A DNA stretch of 64,000 bases from Pseudomonas paraglycinae (GTDB lineage Bacteria; Pseudomonadota; Gammaproteobacteria; Pseudomonadales; Pseudomonadaceae): assembly GCF_021601625.1 (NCBI RefSeq), contig NZ_BQHR01000002.1:186001-250000 (forward strand). Direction: 5' to 3'. The notes below the pieces were generated by a model. The model searched no databases. It saw only the letters and a list, made by a program, of their open reading frames with translations, and was not told the origin of the DNA. Shown here piece after piece: positions 48,494-57,996 of the stretch (its first letter is position 1; every line of letters begins with the position of its first letter). A program made the translations under genes and the position numbers.

Positions 48494-49418
48494 CGAAGGC
48501 CCCCAGTCGTTTGACGATGGACAGGTAGATGGCGATCAGCACGATGGGCACCAGCGTGAATGCCGCAGCCATCGGTATGTTGCCGATCGCGCCTTGCTGC
48601 GCGTACACCATGCTGCCGACGAAGTAGCCCGGCGGCCCCACCAGTTGCGGCACGATGAAGTCGCCCAACGTCAGTGAGAACGTGAAGATCGAACCGGCTG
48701 CGATGCCCGGCACCGATAGCGGCAGAATCACCTGCATGAAGGTCTGGCGCGGCTTGGCCCCGAGGTCGGCGGAGGCTTGCAGCAACGACGGCGGCAGGCG
48801 TTCCAGCGAGGCCTGGATCGGCAGGATCATGAACGGCAGCCAGATATAGACGAACACCATGAACCGGCCCAGATGCGAGGTCGACAAGGTGCTGCCGCCG
48901 ACCCCGGGAATCCCCAGAATGAACTGCAGAACCGGCTCCAGCCCCAGGTGCTGAACGAACCACTGCGCCACGCCGCCCTTGGCCAGCAGCAGCGTCCAGG
49001 CGTAGGCCTTGACGATGTAACTGGCCCACATCGGCATCATCACCGCGATGTAGAAAAACGCCTTGGTCTTGCCGGTGGTGTAGCGCGCCATGTAGTAGGC
49101 AATCGGGAACGCGACGATGGCGCTGGCGATCGACACCACGACGGCCATGCTCAGTGTGCGCAGAATGATGTCGAAGTTCGACGGCTGAAACAGCGCGGCG
49201 AAATTGGCCAGGGTCAGGTCCGGGGTGACCGCCATGGTGAAGTCGTCGAAGGTGTAGAAACCTTGCCACAACAGCATCAGCAGCGAGCCCAGATAGATCG
49301 CGCCGAACCACAGCAGCGGCGGCACCAGCAGCATCGACAGATACAGATTCGGCTTGCGATAGAGCAGGTTGGAAAACCTGCGCAAAGGCGCCGATTGAGG
49401 GAGGGCGAGGGCGGTCAT
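48483..49418 (-). CDS. ABC transporter permease, polyamine type (PotB/YdcU-like)
   Basis: The 311-residue protein has six membrane segments and the EAA loop [20 protein letters not shown]. The ATG ending at 49418 lies one base after the ATPase stop and is preferred to an upstream in-frame start inside the ATPase gene. It pairs with the PotC-like permease. Confidence 0.92.
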   Translation of the reverse strand: MTALALPQSAPLRRFSNLLYRKPNLYLSMLLVPPLLWFGAIYLGSLLMLLWQGFYTFDDFTMAVTPDLTLANFAALFQPSNFDIILRTLSMAVVVSIASAIVAFPIAYYMARYTTGKTKAFFYIAVMMPMWASYIVKAYAWTLLLAKGGVAQWFVQHLGLEPVLQFILGIPGVGGSTLSTSHLGRFMVFVYIWLPFMILPIQASLERLPPSLLQASADLGAKPRQTFMQVILPLSVPGIAAGSIFTFSLTLGDFIVPQLVGPPGYFVGSMVYAQQGAIGNIPMAAAFTLVPIVLIAIYLSIVKRLGAFDAL

Positions 49419-49419
49419 G

Positions 49420-50457
49420 TCACACCCCGCTCGCAACGGTGTCGTGCAACGGAATCATCGCTTCCCGCGCCCAGCGTGCGCTGATTCGCTGGCCGGTCTG
49501 GTGCTGCGCGCTGCTGTCGATCCATTGATTGTTGGCCTGGCTGATGCTCAGGGTCTGGCCGTTTTCCAGGGTCAGTTCATAGCGGGTGGCGCTGCCTTGA
49601 TACTGGATATCATGCAGCAGGCCGCTGACTTCGATTTCATGGCTGGCCAGCGGCCCTTCAGCGAAGCGTACGTGTTCCGGGCGGATCGAAAACGGCTGCG
49701 GATGGCCGCTGAGCTGGCGCGCCAGATCGCCACGAATCACGTTCGAAGTGCCAACGAATTCGGCGACGAACGTGGTGGTGGGTTTCATGTACAGATTGCG
49801 CGGCGTGTCGACCTGCTCGATGCGACCCTTGTTGAACACGGCCACGCGGTCGGACATCGACAGCGCTTCGGTCTGATCGTGGGTTACGAAAATGAAGGTG
49901 ATGCCGAGCTGGCGTTGCAGCTTCTTCAGTTCGCTCTGCATCTGTTCGCGCAGCTTCAGATCGAGAGCGCCCAACGGCTCGTCGAGCAACAACACTCGCG
50001 GGCGATTGACCAGGGCGCGGGCGAGGGCGACGCGCTGGCGCTGACCGCCGGACAATTGCACCGGTTTGCGGACGCCGTAGCCGCCGAGGGCGACCATGTC
50101 CAACGCTTCTTCGGCGCGTTTGTGGCGCTCGTACTTGTTCACGCCTTTGACTTTCAAACCGTAGGCCACGTTGTCCAGCACGTTCATGTGCGGGAACAAC
50201 GCGTAATCCTGAAACACCGTGTTTACGTCGCGTTGATAAGGCGGCAGACCGGCGGCTTCGGCGCCGTGAATGCGGATCGAGCCGGCGCTCGGTTGTTCGA
50301 ACCCGGCGATCAGGCGCAGGCACGTGGTCTTGCCCGAACCGGAGGGGCCGAGCATGGAAAAGAACTCGCCGTCCTGGATATCGATGGAAACCCGGTCAAC
50401 GGCCTTCACCTCGCCGAACTGCCGGGAAACGTTGGTGAACTGGACTGCAAGCGTCAT
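49420..50457 (-). CDS. ABC transporter ATP-binding protein, polyamine type (PotA/YdcT-like)
   Basis: The 345-residue ATPase has Walker A GPSGSGKTT, signature LSGGQRQRVALARAL, Walker B VLLLDEPLGALD, the H-loop THDQTEALS and a C-terminal TOBE domain (FSIRPEHVRF). The ATG ending at 50457 is chosen because upstream codons run into repeat DNA. It energises import with the two permeases downstream. Confidence 0.95.
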   Translation of the reverse strand: MTLAVQFTNVSRQFGEVKAVDRVSIDIQDGEFFSMLGPSGSGKTTCLRLIAGFEQPSAGSIRIHGAEAAGLPPYQRDVNTVFQDYALFPHMNVLDNVAYGLKVKGVNKYERHKRAEEALDMVALGGYGVRKPVQLSGGQRQRVALARALVNRPRVLLLDEPLGALDLKLREQMQSELKKLQRQLGITFIFVTHDQTEALSMSDRVAVFNKGRIEQVDTPRNLYMKPTTTFVAEFVGTSNVIRGDLARQLSGHPQPFSIRPEHVRFAEGPLASHEIEVSGLLHDIQYQGSATRYELTLENGQTLSISQANNQWIDSSAQHQTGQRISARWAREAMIPLHDTVASGV

Positions 50458-50755
50458 GATGCGGTGCTCCGAAAAGGCGAGGGCCGTCGCAGCGGCCCTG
50501 CCTGGACTTCTGAAAAAACTGGATCGTTTGGCGGTGTATGCCCGTGTTGGCTCACCTGTTTGATGAGGGCGACGCGGTTCGCTTTTAGCTCCCTCTCCCT
50601 CCGGGAGAGGGCGGGGGGTGAGGGCAGCTATTTCAGCCATTGCTCCAATTTCAAAAGCAAAGTCAAAAGCCACCCCCTCATCGGCACGCCGCCCGCCCAG
50701 CCCTCTCCCCCAGGGGGGCGAGGGGGAAAGGGAGCAGACCGCGTTGTTCCAAGTT
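50458..50755. repeat. Repeat-containing spacer between binding protein and ATPase genes
   Basis: This 298-base gap inside the transport operon holds two inverted GC-rich elements of the CTCTCCC/GGGAGAG family: 50588-50626, and 50673-50742 with arms such as CCCTCTCCCCC. The hairpins could reduce read-through, so that more binding protein than ATPase is made. No gene is seen. Confidence 0.65.
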
Positions 50756-51907
50756 TTATCTACCGCCCATAATCGCAATGTAGTCCTGCGTCCACCGGCT
50801 ATACGGCACAAACTTCCCACCCTCAGCCTGCGGGGTTTTCCAGAACGCGATCTTGTCGAACTGATCGAACCCGTTGGTCTTGCAGCCTTCAGCGCCGAGC
50901 AACTCACTGCCCTGACACGCCGCCGGAACCGCCGGCAACGAACCGAACCACGCCGCCACATCACCCTGGACTTTCGGCTGCAACGACCAGTCCATCCACT
51001 TGTAGGCGCAGTTCGGGTGTTTGGCCTCGGTGTGCAGCATGGTGGTGTCGGCCCAACCGGTGGCGCCTTCTTTCGGCACGGTCGACGCGATCGGCTGTTT
51101 CTCGTTGATCAAGCCGTTGACCTGGTACGGCCAGGCGCTGGACGCGACCACGCCTTCGTTCTTGAAGTCGCTCATCTGCACCGTGGTGTCGTGCCAGTAG
51201 CGGTGAATCAGCTTCTGCTGCGCACGCAACAGTTCCAGCACAGCCTTGTACTGATCTTCAGTGAGCTGGTACGGATCCTTGATCCCCAGTTCAGGCTTGG
51301 TGGATTTCAGATAGAGCGCCGCATCGGCGATGTAGATCGGGCCGTCATAGGCCTGCACGCGGCCCTTGTTCGGCTTGCCATCGGGCAGATTCTGCGCGTC
51401 GAACACCACGTTCCAGCTGGTCGGCGCGGTCTTGAACACGTTGGTGTTGTACATCAGCACGTTCGGGCCCCACTGGTACGGGGTGCCGTAGGTCTGGCTC
51501 TTGACCACGTACCACGGCGCGTCTTTCAGGCGCGGGTCGAGGGACTTCCAGTTCGGGATCAACGCAGTGTTGATCGGCTGCACACGCTTGCCGACGATCA
51601 ACCGCAGCGAGGCATCGCCCGACGCGGTCACCAGGTCGTAACCGCCCTTGGCCATCAGGCTGACCATTTCGTCAGAGGTAGCGGCGGTTTTCACATTGAC
51701 CTTGCAGCCGGTTTCCTTCTCGAAACCGGTCACCCAGTCGTAGGCCTTGTCGCTTTCACCGCGTTCGATGTAGCCGGGCCAGGCGACGATATCCAGCTGG
51801 CCTTCGCCGGCGCCGACGGCTTTCAGCGGCTCGGCGGCCTGCAGGCTGGCGCTGGCCAGCAGGGCCGTGGTGATTGCACTGAGCAGTGCGGTCTTGTGCA
51901 CGAACAT
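50756..51907 (-). CDS. ABC transporter substrate-binding protein, polyamine type (PotD/YdcS-like)
   Basis: The 383-residue periplasmic protein has a signal peptide (ALLSAITTALLASASLQA) and a PotD-family fold (GQLDIVAWPGYIERGESD; MAKGGYDLVTASGDASLR). It should deliver a polyamine or related amine to the permeases. Acidic ligand residues cannot be assigned without alignment. It sits between the first aldehyde dehydrogenase and the ATPase. Confidence 0.92.
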   Translation of the reverse strand: MFVHKTALLSAITTALLASASLQAAEPLKAVGAGEGQLDIVAWPGYIERGESDKAYDWVTGFEKETGCKVNVKTAATSDEMVSLMAKGGYDLVTASGDASLRLIVGKRVQPINTALIPNWKSLDPRLKDAPWYVVKSQTYGTPYQWGPNVLMYNTNVFKTAPTSWNVVFDAQNLPDGKPNKGRVQAYDGPIYIADAALYLKSTKPELGIKDPYQLTEDQYKAVLELLRAQQKLIHRYWHDTTVQMSDFKNEGVVASSAWPYQVNGLINEKQPIASTVPKEGATGWADTTMLHTEAKHPNCAYKWMDWSLQPKVQGDVAAWFGSLPAVPAACQGSELLGAEGCKTNGFDQFDKIAFWKTPQAEGGKFVPYSRWTQDYIAIMGGR

Positions 51908-51989
51908 GGTGAACCCTCTTCTTTAAATTATGGTCGGGGCAGTTGTGAACGCGGTGAAGCATGCCGTGGTCGGCTTGTTATTAGCGTAG

Positions 51990-53477
51990 TCAGAGATGCT
52001 GGCCGTGGCGGGCCATGATGTGCCGCACCACGCTGTAGTCCTGTAGCGAATCGCTGGATAAGTCTTTGCCGTAACCGGAGCGTTTCAGCCCGCCGTGGGG
52101 CATTTCGCTGACCAGCATGAAATGGCTGTTGATCCAGGTGCAGCCGTATTGCAGGCGTGCGGCGACCTGCATTGCCTTGTCCAGGTTCTGGGTCCACACC
52201 GACGAGGCGAGGCCGTATTCCGAGTCGTTGGCCCAGTCCACCGCTTGCGCGAGTTCGTCGAAGCGGGTCACGGTCACCACCGGGCCGAACACTTCGCGCT
52301 GGACGATTTCATCGCTCTGTTTGCAACCGGCCAGCAGCGTTGGCTGATAGAAGAACCCGGCGCCGGAATGCACCGCCGCGCCGGTCACTCGTTCGATGTG
52401 CGGCTGGCCGAGGGCGCGCTCGACGAAACTGGCCACGCGGTCGCGCTGGCGGGTACTGATCAGCGGCCCGATTTCGTTGTCGGCATCGCGTTTGCCGGCA
52501 AAGCGCAGGCTGCTGACCGCCGCGCCGAGTTCAGCGACCAATTTGTCGTGAATCCCGGCCTGGGCGTAGATCCGGCACGCGGCCGTGCAATCCTGCCCGG
52601 CGTTGTAATAGCCATAAGTACGAACCCCTTCGACCACGGCTTTCAGATCGGCATCGTTGCACACGATCACCGGGGCCTTGCCGCCGAGTTCGAGGTGCGT
52701 GCGCTTGAGGGTTTTGGCGGCGGCCTGGAGGATTTTCTGGCCGGTGACGATATCGCCGGTCAGCGACACCATGCGTACTTTCGGGTGACCAACCAAGTGA
52801 CTGCCGACGCCTTCGCCGCCACCGCAGACGATGTTGATCACCCCACGCGGCAGGATTTCGGCCAGCGCTGGGGCCAGCGCCAGAATCGACAGCGGCGTGT
52901 GCTCGGACGGCTTGAACACCAGCGTATTGCCGGCGGCGAGGGCTGGGGCGATCTTCCATGCGGCCATCATGATCGGGTAGTTCCACGGCGCAATCGAAGC
53001 GACCACGCCAATCGGGTCGCGGCGCACCATGCTGGTGTAGCCCGGCACGTATTCGCCGCTGAGCTGGCCGGTCTGGCAGCGCACGGCGCCGGCGAAAAAG
53101 CGAAACACATCGACGGTCGCGGTCAAGTCGTCCTGGCGCGCCAGGTGCAGCGGCTTGCCGCAGTTCAGGGCTTCGAGACGGGCGAGGTGTTCAGCGTGTT
53201 TTTCGACGGCGTTGGCGATTTCCAGCAGGAAATTCGAGCGTTGTTGCGGGGTGGTGCGCGACCACTCGGCAAAGGCGCGGTGGGCGGCAAGGATGGCGGC
53301 TTCGACTTGCTCGGTGCTGGCTTCGGCGATCTGGGTCAGGACTTCGCCGGTGGCCGGGTTGAGGATCGGTTCGACAAAACCCTGTCCGGCGACCAGTTCG
53401 CCGTCGATCAGCAACGCGGTGTGCATGTGGGTCTGCGCGCCAGCCATTTTCCGTGATCTCTTTTCTTGTATGGCCAT
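51990..53477 (-). CDS. Second PatD-like aminoaldehyde dehydrogenase
   Basis: This 495-residue enzyme parallels the dehydrogenase at 46209-47633 along its length, with [24 protein letters not shown] (catalytic Cys) and FVERALGQPHIERVTG. The start is uncertain. The ATG ending at 53477 has GGGAG four bases upstream, but adds about 17 residues to the family start (53426, no ribosome site); 53447 is in between. It is first in the catabolic operon, downstream of the LysR gene. Confidence 0.88.
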   Translation of the reverse strand: MAIQEKRSRKMAGAQTHMHTALLIDGELVAGQGFVEPILNPATGEVLTQIAEASTEQVEAAILAAHRAFAEWSRTTPQQRSNFLLEIANAVEKHAEHLARLEALNCGKPLHLARQDDLTATVDVFRFFAGAVRCQTGQLSGEYVPGYTSMVRRDPIGVVASIAPWNYPIMMAAWKIAPALAAGNTLVFKPSEHTPLSILALAPALAEILPRGVINIVCGGGEGVGSHLVGHPKVRMVSLTGDIVTGQKILQAAAKTLKRTHLELGGKAPVIVCNDADLKAVVEGVRTYGYYNAGQDCTAACRIYAQAGIHDKLVAELGAAVSSLRFAGKRDADNEIGPLISTRQRDRVASFVERALGQPHIERVTGAAVHSGAGFFYQPTLLAGCKQSDEIVQREVFGPVVTVTRFDELAQAVDWANDSEYGLASSVWTQNLDKAMQVAARLQYGCTWINSHFMLVSEMPHGGLKRSGYGKDLSSDSLQDYSVVRHIMARHGQHL

Positions 53478-53576
53478 GTTGCTCCCTGTTCCGGGAGCCG
53501 ACCGTCTTATAGATGCAGCAAGACTAGTGCGCGGCTCCGGGGTCGACAAATTCTAAATACTGAAGGTGGCATTCGA

Positions 53577-54491
53577 TTAAATAGATGGCTTGCGTCCGCC
53601 GTGAGGCTGCTCGCGGGCCACGGTCAGGAAAGGATCGACCAGCGCGGGGCGGGCGGTGCCGCGACGCCAGGCCAGACCGACGTCGAGAGTCTGGTTGAGG
53701 TCGGCAATTGGCCGGGCTTCGATGATGTCGCCTTCCAGTGACCATGGGCGATACGTCATGTCTGGCTGGATCGAAACGCCGAGGCCCGCCGCCACCAGAC
53801 TTCGTACGGCTTCGGTGGACGCGGTTCTGAGGGTGATCTTCGGTTGCAGTCCGGCGCCGCGCCATAGACGTTGGGCGTTGCGATCCATCTCGTCGACGTT
53901 CAGCTGAATCAACGGCTCCCGGGCGACATCGGCGAGGTTGATGCTGTCGTGTTCCAGCAGCGGATGCTGGGCCGGCAGCCACAAACGGTGCGGCGAGTGG
54001 GTCAGCACTTCGGTCTGCAACGCGTGGCGGTCTTCGAGGTTGGAGAGGATCAGCACACCGACATCGATCTCGCCGCTGACCAGCAGATGCTCGATGTACG
54101 GCCGTTCATCCTCCATCACCCGGATCTCGACATTGGGATAGGCGCGCTGGAAGCGGGTCAGCAAATCCGCCAGGTAATAACCGGCCACCAGACTGGTCAC
54201 CCCGACAATCAACTGCCCAGCAACCTGATCGGTGCTCTGTTGCAGGCTGCGTTTGGCGTTGTCCACGGTCGCCAGAATCAGGTGCGCCTGGCGTAGGAAT
54301 TGATGCCCCTGATGGGTCAGCGTCATGCCCTTGGCGTGGCGATTGAACAGGCTGACACCGATCTCTTCCTCCAGTTGCTGGATGGCCAAAGTCAGGGTCG
54401 ATTGGGAAATGAACGCGGTTTGCGCGGCGGCGGAGATCGAGCCGGTCTCGGCCACGGCGATGAAATGGCGGATCTGACGCAAGGTCATCAT
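53577..54491 (-). CDS. LysR-family transcriptional regulator
   Basis: The 304-residue protein has an N-terminal winged helix (TLRQIRHFIAVAETGSISAA; SQSTLTLAIQQLEEEIGVSL) and a LysR effector domain. It probably controls the adjacent polyamine/aminoaldehyde operon on the same strand, 99 bases downstream. The ATG pair at 54491/54488 marks the usual LysR start; no strong ribosome site is seen. Confidence 0.9.
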   Translation of the reverse strand: MMTLRQIRHFIAVAETGSISAAAQTAFISQSTLTLAIQQLEEEIGVSLFNRHAKGMTLTHQGHQFLRQAHLILATVDNAKRSLQQSTDQVAGQLIVGVTSLVAGYYLADLLTRFQRAYPNVEIRVMEDERPYIEHLLVSGEIDVGVLILSNLEDRHALQTEVLTHSPHRLWLPAQHPLLEHDSINLADVAREPLIQLNVDEMDRNAQRLWRGAGLQPKITLRTASTEAVRSLVAAGLGVSIQPDMTYRPWSLEGDIIEARPIADLNQTLDVGLAWRRGTARPALVDPFLTVAREQPHGGRKPSI

Positions 54492-54667
54492 GGAAGGTTT
54501 ACCCGGTGGGCGGTTTTTATAGATTGCCTCGAGTGTATATCTATTTTCGCGAAGGGCTGCGGTGGGCCAGGCAACATCTGGAAGCACACTCGCACCCAAG
54601 TCACGGGCACTTTCGAACTAGGCTGAGGGCCTTATTGATCCGGATAACCCCAGTTTGGAGACGGAAC

Positions 54668-55390
54668 ATGAACACCCGTGGATTGCTCGATCAACTCCTC
54701 AAGTCCGGCCAGGATCTGCTACAGAACAAGGCAGGCGGGGCGCAGAACAAACCGGCGGCCGGTGGTTTGGGCGGCCTGCTGGGCGGATCTTCCAGTAATG
54801 GCGCACTTGGCGGTTTGCTGTCAGGCGCAGGCGGCGGTGCCCTGGCGGCCGGCGCCATGGGCCTGCTGCTGGGCAGCAAAAAAGCGCGCAAGGTTGGCGG
54901 TAAAGTCGCCCTCTACGGTGGCCTCGCCGCCCTCGGCGTGATCGCCTACAAAGCCTACGGCAACTGGAACGCCCAGAAAGGCACCGCCCCGCAAAGCGAA
55001 CCGCAAACCCTCGATCGCCTGCCACCGGCGCAAGTCGAACAACACAGCCAGGCCATCCTCAAAGCCCTGGTCGCCGCCGCCAAGGCCGACGGCCACATCG
55101 ACGACCGCGAACGCCAACTGATCGAAGGTGAATTCACCAAACTCGACAACGATCAGGAACTCAAGCACTGGCTCCACGCCGAACTCAACAAACCCCTCGA
55201 CCCCACCGACGTCGCCCGCGCGGCAAGCACTCCGGAAATGGCGGCCGAGATGTACGTGGCGAGCGTGATGCTGGTGGATGAGGAGAACTTCATGGAGAAG
55301 AGCTATCTGGATGAACTGGCGCGGCAGTTGAAGCTGGAGCCGGGGTTGAAGGTGGAGCTGGAAAGGCAGGTTAGGGTGGCTTTGGTGTAA
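54668..55390 (+). CDS. TerB-family protein with DUF533 (YebE-like)
   Basis: This 240-residue protein has a Gly/Ala-rich N-terminal part (GGLGGLLGGSSSNGALGGLL), one possible membrane segment around 75-95 and a C-terminal TerB-like helical domain (AAAKADGHIDDRERQLIEGE). It matches the YebE/DUF533 family of unknown function. ATG at 54668 with GGAG upstream. Its 3' end was duplicated downstream. Confidence 0.88.
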   Translation: MNTRGLLDQLLKSGQDLLQNKAGGAQNKPAAGGLGGLLGGSSSNGALGGLLSGAGGGALAAGAMGLLLGSKKARKVGGKVALYGGLAALGVIAYKAYGNWNAQKGTAPQSEPQTLDRLPPAQVEQHSQAILKALVAAAKADGHIDDRERQLIEGEFTKLDNDQELKHWLHAELNKPLDPTDVARAASTPEMAAEMYVASVMLVDEENFMEKSYLDELARQLKLEPGLKVELERQVRVALV

Positions 55391-55471
55391 GCGGAGGAAT
55401 TCAGATTTTTATGAGACAGGGCAGGGGATGTTAAGGTTTGGCCTTTGACGCACCTTATAAGGATATTGCCC

Positions 55472-56464
55472 GTGTTACGTCAGTTTGTGCTCGCCCTCCC
55501 GGCCATGTTTTTTCTGGCCGGTTGCGGGGCCGAGTCCGGCTCATTGCCCGTCAGCATGAGCCTGACACCGGAAAAAGTCGCGTCGATTGCGGAAACTATT
55601 AAAACCAAGTATCCGAACCTGTCCAGCGAGATGCGCGAAAAGGTCCTCAACACTGTAGTTCAGTCGATTGACAACACGGTGTTTGTCGAAGGTGGCCAGT
55701 TTGATATGGGCGACTTTGGATGGGCTTGCGAATACGATGAAAAAAATGTGTGTACGTGGCCTTGCGGGCAAGAGCCGGAGCAGCTTTGTCAAATCAGTCG
55801 TAACGGTGATGATGACTTTGTTCATTCGGTAAATTTAAGCTCTTACTATCTCTCTAAATATCAAACTACTGTGCGTGATTTTGATGTGTTTTTTACAGCG
55901 CAGGGCAAGGAGGTGTTTGATGTTAAATTTCGAGAGAGAGAAGATTTAAAGAGTATGTATTCTCCCAGGCTTCCTGCTCCGACCAAGACATGGCAAGAAG
56001 CAAAGGACTACTGTTTGTGGATAGGTGGTATTAGTGGTTATGCAGTAGATCTGCCAACCGAAGCGCAATGGGAATTTGCTGCCAGGAGTCGGGGTGCGCA
56101 TATATTGTTTACAACTAATAGTGGAAGTCTGGATTTCGGTAAGAATTTTCCGATTGAAGGGGTGGGGGAGACGTTCTTCGTTGATAGGTTTCTTCCCAAT
56201 TCGCTAGGTCTTTATAATATGTCCGGCAATGCAACCGATTGGGTAAATGATTGGTATGGCAAGGACTACTATGAAAACTCTCCAGTCGATAATCCGCAAG
56301 GCCCAGAAACCGGGAAGCAGAAAGTAAAGCGCGGCTCAAATTACCCGGAGGCGCCATTGTCGGCCGCTGCTGTTGTTAGGCGCTGGCCTGAGAATCCAAA
56401 TGAGGAAGCGTATTATCCGGGCACGAGTTTTCGCTGTGCAATTCAAACAGATAAGCCGCTTTAA
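55472..56464 (+). CDS. SUMF1/FGE-like lipoprotein, copy 1
   Basis: The 330-residue protein starts at GTG 55472 (AAGGA eight bases upstream) with a lipoprotein signal ending LAGC. The residue after the lipid Cys is Gly, consistent with outer-membrane sorting. A SUMF1/FGE-type domain follows (VEGGQFDMGDFGW; LPTEAQWEFAARSRG; MSGNATDWVNDWY; RGSNYPEAP; FRCAIQ). Extra cysteines near 88-109 could form disulfides. No FGE catalytic Cys pair is obvious. It is AT-richer than its flanks. It may be a T6SS immunity lipoprotein or a TagR-like T6SS accessory. Confidence 0.82.
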   Translation: MLRQFVLALPAMFFLAGCGAESGSLPVSMSLTPEKVASIAETIKTKYPNLSSEMREKVLNTVVQSIDNTVFVEGGQFDMGDFGWACEYDEKNVCTWPCGQEPEQLCQISRNGDDDFVHSVNLSSYYLSKYQTTVRDFDVFFTAQGKEVFDVKFREREDLKSMYSPRLPAPTKTWQEAKDYCLWIGGISGYAVDLPTEAQWEFAARSRGAHILFTTNSGSLDFGKNFPIEGVGETFFVDRFLPNSLGLYNMSGNATDWVNDWYGKDYYENSPVDNPQGPETGKQKVKRGSNYPEAPLSAAAVVRRWPENPNEEAYYPGTSFRCAIQTDKPL

Positions 56465-56519
56465 ACAACAAAAGGCGAAGGATTTATTTTAAATGTGTCA
56501 ATCAGTCACCTTTTTTATC

Positions 56520-56831
56520 GTCGAAGTCCTTGTGGCCGCTGACTAAGCCGACAGCCTCATCAATGGTCACGCACGTCAACTGATCGACGAATTCACCAAA
56601 CTCGACAATGATCAGCAACTCACACCCTGGCATCACACCAAACCCAATCACCCCTTGAGCCTGCCGACGTTGCGCATGGCGAACACGCCGGAGATTGCAG
56701 GGGAGGTGTATGTGCCGAGCGTGATGATAGGAATGGAGAGGTGGTATCTGGATGAGCTGGCTCGGCATTTGAGCTGGGGCCGGGGTTGAAGGTTGAGCTG
56801 GAGAGGCAGGGAAGGGTTGGCTTTGGTGTAA
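56520..56831 (+). pseudogene. Decayed copy of the 3' end of the TerB gene
   Basis: About 310 bases match 55070-55390 (for example CAACTGATCGA, GAATTCACCAAACTCGACAA and GGCTTTGGTGTAA) with substitutions, short deletions and a premature TGA. The stop codons of parent and copy, and the following 80 bases up to the next lipoprotein start, line up at an offset of 1441 bases. It is a duplication fossil, not a gene. Confidence 0.85.
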
Positions 56832-56912
56832 GCAGAGGTATTCAGGTTTTTGTGAGATACGGCAGGGGATGTTAAGGTTTGGCCTTTGACGCACCTTATA
56901 AGGAAATTGCCC

Positions 56913-57908
56913 GTGTTACGTCAGTTTGTGCTTGCCCTCCCGGCCCTATTTTTTCTGGCCGGCTGCGAGGCCGAATCCGGCCCATTGCCAGTCAGCAAGA
57001 GCCTGACACCGGAAAAAGTCGCGTCGATTGCGGCGACCATCAAAACCAAGTACCCCGACCTCTCTACCGATCTGCGTGAAAAGGTCCTCAACACCGTAGT
57101 GCAGTCGATTGACAATATGGTGTTTGTCGAAGGTGGCCAGTTTGATATGGGCGACTTTGGCTGGGCTTGTGAATACGACGAAACGGATGTTTGTACTTGG
57201 CCTTGCGGACAGGATCCGGACCAGCTTTGTAATATCAGCAGTACTGGCGATGATGACTTTGTTCATCCGGTCAAATTGAGTTCCTATTATTTTTCAAAGT
57301 TTCAAGTCTCGCTGGGTGATTTCGATTTGTTCTTTATTGCAAACGGAAAACCTCTGTTTGATGCTGAAAAACGCGAACGTGAGGATTTGAAGTTTCGCTA
57401 TCAACGTGATTTGCCTGCATTTACCAAAACTTGGCAAGAGTCCAAGGATTATTGTCACTGGATTGCCAGTCTTAGCGGTTATTCGGTGGATTTGCCTACC
57501 GAGGCGCAGTGGGAGTTTGCTGCCCGTAATCGCGGCCAACATATTCTTTTTCCTACTGATACAGGTAGTTTGAATTTTGGGAAAAACTATCCTGTGGAAG
57601 GAGGGGGTAGAACGTTTTCAATTGCTAAATTTCCACCCAGTCCACTGGGTATTTACAGTCTTGCAGGTAACGCGACTGACTGGGTTAATGATTGGTACGA
57701 TGAGGAATACTACCGACAGTCACCAGTGGAAAATCCTCAAGGACCGGACAAAGGTACATATAAGGTTAAGCGAGGCTCCTACTATCCAGAAGGCCCAATG
57801 TCCGCCGCATCTATAGTTAGACGCTGGCCGGATAAACCAGAACAGGAAGCCTATTATCCTGGTACTGGTTTTCGCTGCGCTATTCAGTCAGAGGGACGTC
57901 TGCAATGA
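56913..57908 (+). CDS. SUMF1/FGE-like lipoprotein, copy 2
   Basis: A 331-residue paralogue of copy 1 with GTG start at 56913 and an almost identical leader (LAGC lipobox, then EAESG). It has the same SUMF1 domain blocks (FVEGGQFDMGDFGW; LPTEAQWEFAARNRG; LAGNATDWVNDWYDEEYY; GFRCAIQ). The upstream 80 bases are nearly the same as copy 1, so promoter and ribosome site were duplicated too. Confidence 0.82.
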   Translation: MLRQFVLALPALFFLAGCEAESGPLPVSKSLTPEKVASIAATIKTKYPDLSTDLREKVLNTVVQSIDNMVFVEGGQFDMGDFGWACEYDETDVCTWPCGQDPDQLCNISSTGDDDFVHPVKLSSYYFSKFQVSLGDFDLFFIANGKPLFDAEKREREDLKFRYQRDLPAFTKTWQESKDYCHWIASLSGYSVDLPTEAQWEFAARNRGQHILFPTDTGSLNFGKNYPVEGGGRTFSIAKFPPSPLGIYSLAGNATDWVNDWYDEEYYRQSPVENPQGPDKGTYKVKRGSYYPEGPMSAASIVRRWPDKPEQEAYYPGTGFRCAIQSEGRLQ

Positions 57909-57996
57909 CTGCTTTTTCAAGCGTTTTTTGCATTGGTGAAGATGACAATGTTGGTCTGGCGGTAGCGATGCTCTTAGATGTTTTAGGATGATAAGG

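Noticed and set aside
55445-55471. Upstream TTG start extending lipoprotein copy 1 by nine residues
   Set aside because: No ribosome site precedes it, while AAGGA sits eight bases before the GTG at 55472, which gives a normal lipoprotein signal.
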